DNA from: a virus
Length of the DNA stretch: 64,000 bases
Strand: one strand, 5' to 3'
IMG/VR virus record: IMGVR_UViG_3300045120_000483
Coordinates: 40,882-104,881 of that record
Both the position numbers and the translations under genes were made by a program. The notes under the pieces were generated by a model. The model saw nothing but the letters and a program-made list of their open reading frames with translations. It did no database searches and was not told the origin of the DNA. Numbering within the stretch: position 1 is the stretch's first letter; the number at the start of each line of letters is the position of its first letter. This document shows positions 58,173 to 64,000 of this stretch, in pieces.

Positions 58173-58370
58173 GGGGGGATGAGCAGGTTCGATCTTGTAC
58201 TGAAAAGGTTGTGGATAGCGACTCACTGGCCAAGTGGCCGTAAACTAACCGGCAACACTCTTGTAGCCGATAATGACAACTCTTTCGGTGAGCTTGCGCT
58301 TGCTGCCTAAGTTGGCATAATCTGGGGTCTGGAACCGTACCTTATTACCCAAACGGTTCACTTCCCTCTT
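58173..58370 (+). ncRNA. gene-free stretch with further stems
   Basis: GGCC-AAGT-GGCC, CTCAC/GTGAG and a CTTGTAC able to pair back to GTACAAG at 58111 are visible; a TTCGATC loop lies at about 58199. Probably the rest of the same RNA unit. Confidence 0.25.
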
Positions 58371-58388
58371 TTCAAAAGGAAATTATAC

Positions 58389-58580
58389 ATGGTATATACG
58401 CTTGTTATTTTGGCTTGCCTAATAGCTGCTAAGGATAGTTGTGAGGTTGTCTACACGCCCCCTACGACTTATGCGACTTTAGAGGCTTGTGAAACAACGG
58501 TAGAAGTGTTTAAGGATAATTGGGCCCCGCTGCCAGGGTATGTATTTGTGAGTTCTTGTTCCAAAATCACAGGACCATAA
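58389..58580 (+). CDS. small exported Cys-containing protein, 63 aa
   Basis: AAAAGGAAATTATAC precedes ATG 58389. Signal-like start (MVYTLVILACLIAAKDSCEV), then a small domain with conserved cysteines (LEACETT, VSSCSK). Paralogue of the next gene. Unknown periplasmic role. Confidence 0.6.
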   Translation: MVYTLVILACLIAAKDSCEVVYTPPTTYATLEACETTVEVFKDNWAPLPGYVFVSSCSKITGP

Positions 58581-58581
58581 T

Positions 58582-58770
58582 ATGTCATTTACCTTAGTAG
58601 TCTTTATTTGTACCTCCCTGACTTTTGGTTGTCAGGTTCGTCCCATTATGTCTTTTAAGACCGAATCTCAATGTAATCTTGCCGCTTTAACGTATGCAGA
58701 AGGTATTATTAAGGACCTTGACCCAGAAAGAAAAGACGGAACAGAAGTTAGGGCCATTTGTTTTCGATGA
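58582..58770 (+). CDS. small exported Cys-containing protein, 62 aa
   Basis: MSFTLVVFICTSLTFGCQVR then a domain with ESQCNLAALTYAEGI and a final ICF, the same layout as the 58389 product; tandem duplication. The gp33 gene starts at its stop. Confidence 0.6.
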   Translation: MSFTLVVFICTSLTFGCQVRPIMSFKTESQCNLAALTYAEGIIKDLDPERKDGTEVRAICFR

Positions 58771-59009
58771 TCGAATTTGATAATCTAGACATTTCCCACA
58801 CATTTTTTTCCGAAGTTGAAGAACTGGTCAAGGCGACCGACAACTCCTATATAGATGTCATCTGTTCTTGGTGCGACCGCAATTGTATTGAGCTTGAGGT
58901 TGTGGCCAAAATCATTCAGTCCAACCCGGCGTGGTTAGCCAAGCTTCAGATTGAGGGAGAAAAACTCCACATGGTTGCGAAGAGTGGGAAGAAGAGGTTG
59001 CCGTTATGA
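58767..59009 (+). CDS. 33: late-promoter co-activator gp33-like, 80 aa
   Basis: YIDVICSWCDRNCIELEVVA then KIIQSNPAWLAKLQIEGEKL matches the short gp33 of T4-like phages (YxEAIxxYCExNxIExExVAKLI...LKxKIxxEAExL). gp33 bridges RNA polymerase and the gp45 clamp during late transcription; its partner gp55 is at 29218. ATG 58767 overlaps the preceding TGA. Confidence 0.75.
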   Translation: MIEFDNLDISHTFFSEVEELVKATDNSYIDVICSWCDRNCIELEVVAKIIQSNPAWLAKLQIEGEKLHMVAKSGKKRLPL

Positions 59010-59180
59010 CATTTTGGTTTTTATTATGGTATCTAATAGGGTGCGGTAAGTTTTTTCTATTGGTATAACAGAGAACATGATTTTACTACATCAGATATTT
59101 GTCCCATGCTTTGTATAAGCCTCTTAGGCCCGTTTATGTTTATTGCGGGATGGTTTATTTTTGGTAAACCCCCTTCCTAA
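59006..59180 (+). pseudogene. small membrane protein split by a +1 frameshift
   Basis: ATG 59006 overlaps the gp33 stop and reads MTFWFLLWYLIGCGKFF, then hits a stop. The +1 frame after the T6 run at 59051-59056 continues as YWYNREHDFTTSDICPMLCI and a second membrane helix to 59180. Joined, it looks like a normal two-span protein of about 55 aa. Confidence 0.4.
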
Positions 59181-59209
59181 AAAGATATTGATTAAGAAAA
59201 GACAGAAGA

Positions 59210-59272
59210 ATGTTTGAACTAGGAATGTTAATATATTATCTATTCGTCCTCTGGCTTTTGGTAATGCCGTGA
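59210..59272 (+). CDS. tiny membrane peptide, 20 aa
   Basis: MFELGMLIYYLFVLWLLVMP ends at a TGA that overlaps the GTG start of the dCMP deaminase gene (GTGA). The coupling is the main support. Confidence 0.3.
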   Translation: MFELGMLIYYLFVLWLLVMP

Positions 59273-59799
59273 ATCATTGGGACCTGAAATATCTTGATCT
59301 ATGCCGGAAGGTGGCGTCCTGGAGTAAAGACCCCTCCACAAAATGTGGGGCCTGGATTGTCGATGATGAGCACCGCCCCCTTTCTTTTGGTTTCAATGGC
59401 TTCCCCCGGGGCGTAGATGACCGCCCAGAGCTTTATCTGGATAGAGAGGCCAAATACGCCCGGGTCGAACATGCCGAAAAGAATGCCCTTTGGAATTGTA
59501 ATTTAAGACCGGTCGGGGCAACCCTGTATGTTTGGTCTTCCACCGGATGGGCGGTTTGTAATGAATGTGCCAAAGGTATTATTCAGACCGGTATCAGGCG
59601 TGTCGTTATGCCATCTGTTTTTACCTCCCCCAACCGGTCTCAATCTCAAGTTAAAGTTGCATTAGAAATGATGATACAACGGGGGTTGCAAGTGACTGAA
59701 TATTTCCCAGGGCTAAATATTCCGGACTACACCATTTGGGGGCCGGTTACCTATGAGGATTGCTCTTGTAAATGTACCGGAGAAGATAACAAGCACTGA
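59269..59799 (+). CDS. cd: dCMP deaminase, 176 aa
   Basis: Zinc deaminase converting dCMP to dUMP for thymidylate synthesis. Zinc and catalytic motif VEHAEKNAL (His, Glu) and second zinc pair VCNECAKG (C-x-x-C). SWSKDPSTKCGAWIVDD is the conserved N-terminal part. Length near T4 Cd (193 aa). GTG start 59269. Its end overlaps the zincin gene by 47 bases. Confidence 0.9.
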   Translation: MNHWDLKYLDLCRKVASWSKDPSTKCGAWIVDDEHRPLSFGFNGFPRGVDDRPELYLDREAKYARVEHAEKNALWNCNLRPVGATLYVWSSTGWAVCNECAKGIIQTGIRRVVMPSVFTSPNRSQSQVKVALEMMIQRGLQVTEYFPGLNIPDYTIWGPVTYEDCSCKCTGEDNKH

Positions 59800-60259
59800 A
59801 ATCAGGCAAGCCATTGATTTCTTTAATAAATATCTGCTAACCGAACGGCTTGCTCAAGAAATAGCATTAAATATTACATTTGTCCCGGGATTGCGAAAAG
59901 AGCAAAAATGTGTCGCTCAGTGTTATCCGGCAGCAGATGCGACAGCTAAGCGACCCCGGTCCTTTCGGATGGATATCGATCCCAAGATACCCCGGATGAA
60001 AATTATAAAAACTCTAGCCCATGAGTTAATACATGTGCGACAATGGGCAAAGGGTTATCTCTACGACTATGCTAATCATCAGGAGTCCAGGTGGAAAGGA
60101 CAAATTCATCGATACTCCCTGAAAGAGACCTTTGAAGAATACTATATGTTTCCCTGGGAGTGGGAAGCCTACGGGGGGGAACTATGTCTTATGAGACTCT
60201 ATGCCAAAGAGCGAAAACGGATAAAACGGAAAATTCGTAATGGAACAAGCAAACAGTGA
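59753..60259 (+). CDS. HExxH zinc metallopeptidase-like (SprT-type) protein, 168 aa
   Basis: KTLAHELIHVRQWAKG (about residues 86-101) holds the HExxH zinc-peptidase motif; a Glu-rich segment (FEEYYMFPWEWEAYGGE) downstream may give the third ligand. The C-terminus is basic. The family includes SprT-like DNA-protein-crosslink proteases; target unknown. Starts inside the dCMP deaminase gene. Confidence 0.72.
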   Translation: MRIALVNVPEKITSTEIRQAIDFFNKYLLTERLAQEIALNITFVPGLRKEQKCVAQCYPAADATAKRPRSFRMDIDPKIPRMKIIKTLAHELIHVRQWAKGYLYDYANHQESRWKGQIHRYSLKETFEEYYMFPWEWEAYGGELCLMRLYAKERKRIKRKIRNGTSKQ

Positions 60260-60422
60260 GGGGGTCTTTACCCCGGATATCTATTTGAAACCAGACCGAC
60301 CAACGTGTAAATGTGGTAGTGGTAAAGAGATAACATGTTTGGTTTCTATGAAAGAGGGTGGATGGGTTATGCGATGTGAGGAGTGTGCCAATGAAGAATT
60401 TGAAAAACGGAAGTCTGGTTGA
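60240..60422 (+). CDS. small zinc-finger-like protein, 60 aa
   Basis: PTCKCGSGKEITC and MRCEECANEE give four to five Cys ligands for one zinc. Overlaps genes on both sides. Unknown function. Confidence 0.65.
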   Translation: MEQANSEGVFTPDIYLKPDRPTCKCGSGKEITCLVSMKEGGWVMRCEECANEEFEKRKSG

Positions 60423-60600
60423 GGCCTTTCATATTTCCGGAAAGAGGTATGGTAAGATAGTCGGAAGGATGTTAGCAATAGAATGTTGGATGGTGGATTT
60501 TGGAGAGGAATTTTCAACGGATTATCCCTTTTCGGTCGTTCTTTTTGACGATGATAGTGTACGTCCCCTGAAGCTTCAAACAAAACCAGATTGGTCATGA
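60391..60600 (+). CDS. small beta-rich protein, 69 aa
   Basis: ATG 60391 with GAGGAG upstream (MKNLKNGSLVEAFHISGKRY). SH3-like strand pattern. Overlaps gp59 by ATGA. Unknown function. Confidence 0.65.
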   Translation: MKNLKNGSLVEAFHISGKRYGKIVGRMLAIECWMVDFGEEFSTDYPFSVVLFDDDSVRPLKLQTKPDWS

Positions 60601-61163
60601 ACGGCCCCGAAGCCTATGGCCTCTACATGGCCTTACGCCTTCATTTTTCAGTTAAGAGCTATGATGCCAAAAAGTTCAATTTCAAGACAAAACATAGATA
60701 TGAAGGACGGGCCGACAACTATCTGTTTGTTAAGCTAGCAAAGCACCGCGACCCTCAGGGCCTCATGATTGCTAACTTCTCTCATGATCCAGGAATGTGG
60801 TTCGGTCAACTGTTCTCCGCTGAGGCTCAAAAACGATATACCAATTGGGCGGGCTATCGGGAAGCGATGCCCTATTTCTTTTCTCAAGAGCTTAATAAGC
60901 TGGATAGGGATGACTTCCGGGCAGATAGCCAACATCCCCCGGCTCTTCGGAAGTTCTTCCGAAAAGAAATAACCCTTGATACCCTGACGATCTGTAATGA
61001 TTTCATTCGGTTTTCAGAGGTCTGGAAAAGGGGGCTAGGAAATGATCCGACATGGAAGGAGGTTCACCACTTAATTCAAAAAAACAAAACCTTTCTGGAC
61101 TATGATAAAGAAAAGTTCAAAACTATTTTAGCTAAATGGCTAGAAAACTGCTTGACATCATGA
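60597..61163 (+). CDS. 59: helicase loader gp59, 188 aa
   Basis: Loads gp41 onto gp32-coated forks. MNGPEAYGLYMALRLHF, SYDAKKFNFKTKHRY and FVKLAKHRDPQGLMIANFSH follow the conserved gp59 N-terminal domain. Length 188 versus 217 in T4. Immediately upstream of gp32, with a promoter between them. Confidence 0.9.
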   Translation: MNGPEAYGLYMALRLHFSVKSYDAKKFNFKTKHRYEGRADNYLFVKLAKHRDPQGLMIANFSHDPGMWFGQLFSAEAQKRYTNWAGYREAMPYFFSQELNKLDRDDFRADSQHPPALRKFFRKEITLDTLTICNDFIRFSEVWKRGLGNDPTWKEVHHLIQKNKTFLDYDKEKFKTILAKWLENCLTS

Positions 61164-61180
61164 TAAATATCAGTTACAAT
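61152..61180 (+). promoter_or_regulatory. sigma70-like promoter for gp32
   Basis: TTGACA at 61152-61157, 17 bp, TACAAT at 61175-61180; a GATAAATA (61162-61169) lies within the spacer, so early and late use are both possible. Confidence 0.65.
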
Positions 61181-61242
61181 CTGTTTTTTATGATCGCAAG
61201 TGGATAAACAACATACATTAACATAAGGAAATAAGTACATAC

Positions 61243-62220
61243 ATGTCTACATTTCTAGAACTTAAGAAAAATCGCGAACTAGCTTCCAAGCAAAGAATGG
61301 CTGCAATGGCCAAGACGGCGGCAGGAAAATCCAAGGGAGACGATGACACCTATTGGGCTCCCACAATCGATACGGAAGGAAATGGCGAAGCTCTTATTCG
61401 CTATCTTACCGCTCCGGAGGGAGAAGACCTTGCCCTAATTCCCTATTGGGACCATGTTTTTAATGGTCCGGGAGGCTGGTTTTTCGAAAAATCCCTAACA
61501 ACTCTTGGACAGACTGGCGAACCTTTCGATTCTCTTCGGGAAATTTTCGGGTCTGATGATCCCGTTACGGAATACAATTCCATGCTCTGGAACAGAAATG
61601 GTCCGGGAGATCGGGAGAGAGTGTCGGGACAACCCCTTAAGAAAATTCCGGGAACAAAGCGTAAGCTTCATTATGTCTCCAATGTCTACATTATCAATGA
61701 TCCCGCCAAACCTCAGATGAATGGTACGGTCAAGCGATATAAGTACGGAGCCAAACTTTTTGGGATTTTAAATAACGCAGCAAACCCAAAGTTTGCAAGT
61801 CAAAGGCCGTGTGATCCCTTTAATATGTGGGATGGAGCAAATCTCCGAATCCGCGTCATGAAGGACGCGGGATGGCCCAGCTATTCTTCAAGCGTTCTGG
61901 AAACACCGGGTCCCCTGGTTGTCGGGAGCGATGGTCAGGCCGATGATGCCGCTATTGAGGCTATCTGGAAACAATGCCATTCTTTGCTGGCTGTTGTTGC
62001 CCGTTCGGAATTTAAAAGTTACGCGGTTCTGAAAGCCCGAATGAATAAGGTCCTAGGATTGACAGGAGATGTTGGAACACCGACTCCTGCTACGGCTCCA
62101 GTAACTATTCCGGGTACTGTTGCTCTTGATCCACAGGCTGCAACAGCATCAGAAGCTCCTTGGGATGAAGACACTAAAGTAGATGATGATTTGGACGGCT
62201 TTCGGGCCCTGGCGAACTAA
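61243..62220 (+). CDS. 32: single-stranded DNA-binding protein gp32, 325 aa
   Basis: Coats ssDNA in replication and recombination. Begins MSTFLELKKNRE (the LAST-type N-terminus used for cooperative binding), then YWAPTIDTEGNGEALIRYLT and the OB-fold core (YNSMLWNRNG, RKLHYVSNVYIINDPAKP), with an acidic C-terminal tail (DEDTKVDDDLDGF). The cysteines of the T4 zinc module are absent around residues 75-110. Length near T4 (301 aa). Confidence 0.93.
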   Translation: MSTFLELKKNRELASKQRMAAMAKTAAGKSKGDDDTYWAPTIDTEGNGEALIRYLTAPEGEDLALIPYWDHVFNGPGGWFFEKSLTTLGQTGEPFDSLREIFGSDDPVTEYNSMLWNRNGPGDRERVSGQPLKKIPGTKRKLHYVSNVYIINDPAKPQMNGTVKRYKYGAKLFGILNNAANPKFASQRPCDPFNMWDGANLRIRVMKDAGWPSYSSSVLETPGPLVVGSDGQADDAAIEAIWKQCHSLLAVVARSEFKSYAVLKARMNKVLGLTGDVGTPTPATAPVTIPGTVALDPQAATASEAPWDEDTKVDDDLDGFRALAN

Positions 62221-62231
62221 GGAGATAGATC

Positions 62232-63272
62232 ATGAAGCAGTACATCGGTTTGGTCCGTGACAAGAGTATCTCTATGCGCGGACATGCTAAGAAGGCCTTG
62301 GAAGACTACAATTCCAACATCGATATCATTAAGCGAAACGCCGCAACATTTGATATTGATACCATAGTCTCTGTGGTTGATTGTGGGGGCCCGGGAGTCA
62401 AGGATGCCGTCATTAACTCAAGCGTCAATAGCCTGAAGGTATTGACAACATATGATACTCCGGGAGGTTCTACTCCACTCTATGATTCTATCGGGCGGGT
62501 TATTGATATTCTTAAATCTGTTCCCGATAAAGATGACAAAAATGTTTCTTTTCTGGTCATGGTCATTACAGATGGGGAAGAAAATGCTTCCATAAAGTGG
62601 AATAATTATAGCTTAGGGGGGGCCATCCAGGGTCTTCAGAACTCTGATCGTTGGACTTTTACGTTCAGAGTACCTAGGGGTTATGGCCAAAACATTGTTA
62701 ATAATTTGAATATTCCGATTGGTAATGTGGTTGAATGGGAACAGACGGAAAAGGGTTGGAGAGAAGCAACGACCGTTAATCAAGACTCTGTTGCAGCTTA
62801 TTATCATACCCGTTCTACCGGACAAACCGCCACCCGAAACTTCTTTACCAATATCGATACCGGTAAGATGAAGACGGATATCAAGAAGCTCCAGGATTTT
62901 TCGGACGAAATCAAGAGCTATACGGTAACAATCCGGGATGCCATTAAAAAGTCTGCAAAGGGGGTGGCTTGTATTGATATCCTTCCCTTTGTGGAGAAGA
63001 AGACTAAGAAGCCTTACGTTCAAGGAACGGCCTTTTATCAACTCCTGAAGAAGGAAGAGGTCCAGGTCGGAAAGCGGATTTTGATCCGAAATAAGAATGG
63101 TAAGGTTTTTGGAGGTACTCAGGCCAGAGACGTACTGGGTCTTCCCAAGAAGGAAAGTATCAAGCTGTTTCCCGGTTATCATGGGGATTATGATATATTT
63201 GTTCAGTCAACGTCTGTGAACAGATTACTTCCGGTCGGGACAGAATTGTTGTATTGGCCGACATCTGTCTAA
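62232..63272 (+). CDS. von Willebrand A-domain protein, 346 aa
   Basis: The metal-ion site is visible as DKSISM (about residues 10-15), a Thr/Ser-Pro-Leu-Tyr-Asp loop (GGSTPLYDSI, about 79-88) and ITDGEEN (about 115-121). vWA domains bind proteins through a metal ion. A C-terminal domain of about 150 aa has no recognised motif. Follows gp32 by 11 bp, so is co-expressed with it. Known in other large phages with unknown role. Confidence 0.78.
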   Translation: MKQYIGLVRDKSISMRGHAKKALEDYNSNIDIIKRNAATFDIDTIVSVVDCGGPGVKDAVINSSVNSLKVLTTYDTPGGSTPLYDSIGRVIDILKSVPDKDDKNVSFLVMVITDGEENASIKWNNYSLGGAIQGLQNSDRWTFTFRVPRGYGQNIVNNLNIPIGNVVEWEQTEKGWREATTVNQDSVAAYYHTRSTGQTATRNFFTNIDTGKMKTDIKKLQDFSDEIKSYTVTIRDAIKKSAKGVACIDILPFVEKKTKKPYVQGTAFYQLLKKEEVQVGKRILIRNKNGKVFGGTQARDVLGLPKKESIKLFPGYHGDYDIFVQSTSVNRLLPVGTELLYWPTSV

Positions 63273-63302
63273 AGCGAAATGATCGGGAGAGTACCAACAG
63301 GG

Positions 63303-63359
63303 CCATCGGACGATCAGAAGGGTTAGGACTGTCCGATGGAGTCTCCTAAGCCTAACCTT
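63303..63359 (+). promoter_or_regulatory. H-type pseudoknot in the leader of the 63468 gene
   Basis: Stem 1 CCATCGGAC (63303-63311) with GTCCGATGG (63331-63339). The loop segment AAGGGTTAGG (63318-63327) pairs with CCTAACCTT (63351-63359) with one bulged G. A second hairpin CTCAAAAC/GTTTTGAG follows at 63404-63437. Confidence 0.5.
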
Positions 63360-63467
63360 CAACTCAAGAAGAAATGACCGGAATATTGGTTTAAGGTCTA
63401 TGGCTCAAAACCGACCATTCAACTTCCAAGTTTTGAGATTTTAAACAAATCAACAGGAGAAGAAATT

Positions 63468-63875
63468 ATGAAGAGATCATGGGCAAGAAAATGGGCATCG
63501 TATTTGGAAAAGCCCTATGTACGTCAGGCTCAAGAGTGTCTGATGAGTGGAAAAGACACACGTTGTTGTCTGGGTCATGCGGAGGTCGTGGCCGGGAAGA
63601 AGTTCTACCGTTCCAAGAACGTTTTTAACGGCAAAGCATCATATGTAGTTAGGGATGAGGATCGGGACATAGAAAAGGAAGACCTTTTGACAGATGATAC
63701 CAAGCATTTGTTTGAAATGGCAACCAATAATGGTCAGTTTGAAGGATATGTTAGGGTAGAAGGATTTACCCCTGATGATGAACGGGGATATGGTAGTCTT
63801 GCAGAAATGAACGACGCGGGCGTCCCTCTCAAAACTATCGCCAAGATCATCCGAAAGAAGTACAAGGAACTCTAG
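63468..63875 (+). CDS. divergent CCLG-family phage protein, 135 aa
   Basis: AGGAG precedes ATG 63468. RCCLGHAEVVAG near residue 37 and a C-terminal GSLAEMNDAGVPLKTIAKII echo the CCLGVLC proteins at 48506 and 54016, as third paralogue. Leader contains a pseudoknot, suggesting post-transcriptional control. Function unknown. Confidence 0.65.
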   Translation: MKRSWARKWASYLEKPYVRQAQECLMSGKDTRCCLGHAEVVAGKKFYRSKNVFNGKASYVVRDEDRDIEKEDLLTDDTKHLFEMATNNGQFEGYVRVEGFTPDDERGYGSLAEMNDAGVPLKTIAKIIRKKYKEL

Positions 63876-63926
63876 GCTTGAATGGAGTCGGATAGGCTAG
63901 AAGAATATAAGTGCTTGATCCGATAT

Positions 63927-63952
63927 GGATAAAGGAGGGGAGGGCCTTTATC
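63927..63952. terminator. hairpin terminator, bidirectional
   Basis: GGATAAAGG (about 63927) pairs with CCTTTATCC (about 63944-63952) between convergent genes. Confidence 0.5.
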
Positions 63953-64000
63953 CGTTCAGTTTGCCATAGGCGTGAATTCCAAGAATAGCTCCAAACGCAA
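63948..64000 (-). CDS. C-terminal end of an unidentified minus-strand protein
   Basis: The minus-strand frame entering at the window edge reads AFGAILGIHAYGKLNG and stops at TAA 63948, inside the terminator hairpin. Too short to identify; the hydrophobic character suggests a membrane protein. Confidence 0.35.
   Translation of the reverse strand, partial: AFGAILGIHAYGKLNG

Noticed and set aside
1-64000. Stop-codon reassignment
   Set aside because: Confident genes end in TAA, TAG and TGA, so no stop codon appears recoded despite the tRNA array and release-factor-like protein.
1-64000. CRISPR array, integrase or attachment site
   Set aside because: No regularly spaced direct repeats and no recombinase gene; tRNA spacers are similar but tRNAs are not repeat units.

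Overview
The window is about 64 kb of a tailed-phage genome of the T4 superfamily (contractile-tail myovirus type), probably infecting a Gram-negative bacterium. The evidence is an almost complete T4-type replication and recombination set: B-family DNA polymerase gp43, clamp gp45, clamp loader gp44/gp62, RegA, helicase gp41 with loader gp59, ssDNA-binding gp32, UvsX, UvsW, gp46/gp47 and an endonuclease VII-type nuclease. The late-transcription pair gp55 and gp33 and a gp19-type tail-tube protein are also present. A Gram-negative host is indicated by an i-spanin/o-spanin lysis pair, two exported proteins with twin-arginine signals, and sigma70-like promoters (TTGACA, almost always 17 bp, TATNNT) before many genes. 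An alphaproteobacterial host is plausible but not proven. No integrase, terminase, portal or major capsid gene lies in the window, and TAA, TAG and TGA are all used as stops.

Layout. 0-6 kb: small genes, a GIY-YIG homing nuclease and virion-type proteins, mostly on the minus strand. 6-34 kb: a long minus-strand replication, recombination and nucleotide-metabolism block (gp41, macro domain, UvsX, DNA polymerase, RegA, gp62, gp44, gp45, dNTP pyrophosphohydrolase, glycosyltransferase, SLOG domain, peptide deformylase, gp46, gp47, endonuclease VII, gp55, UvsW, ATP-grasp, release-factor-like GGQ protein). It is interrupted by short plus-strand units such as the spanins at 15.4-16.0 kb. Genes are tightly packed, with ATGA/GTGA start-stop overlaps throughout. 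34-40 kb: a tail-tube gene, small plus-strand genes, and three gene-poor stretches that carry promoters and strong RNA hairpins. 40-55.3 kb: a very large tRNA array interleaved with small accessory genes and homing-type nucleases. 55.6-64 kb: a symporter-like transporter, gp33, dCMP deaminase, an HExxH zincin, gp59, gp32 and a vWA-domain protein.

The tRNA array is the most unusual part. About 36 tRNAs can be read, covering all 20 amino acids and including an initiator-like tRNA. Alongside them are RNAs that keep tRNA elements in abnormal form. Two (47.6-47.85 kb) have the arms in circularly permuted order: T-arm and 3' acceptor strand first, then 5' acceptor strand and D-arm. Two more (41.13 and 42.12 kb) look similar but weaker. 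Others have anticodon arms of 12-15 bp, a 16-bp acceptor stem carrying a UUU anticodon loop, or lack the T-arm or anticodon arm. Four otherwise regular tRNAs (Phe, Asp, Ala, His) share a T-loop of the form GGCRGNA in place of TTCRANY.

How the parts fit (inference). Early promoters drive replication and accessory genes; gp55 and gp33 switch on late genes from GATAAATA-type promoters. The tRNA set, an initiator tRNA, peptide deformylase and a GGQ-only release-factor homologue suggest the phage supplies its own translation apparatus. A macro-domain protein, a SLOG-domain protein, a ligase-like/NMNAT-like fusion, a (p)ppGpp-hydrolase-like HD protein and a dNTP pyrophosphohydrolase suggest control of nucleotide and ADP-ribose signals used by host defences. 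All family names come from motif recognition by eye; nothing was searched against a database.
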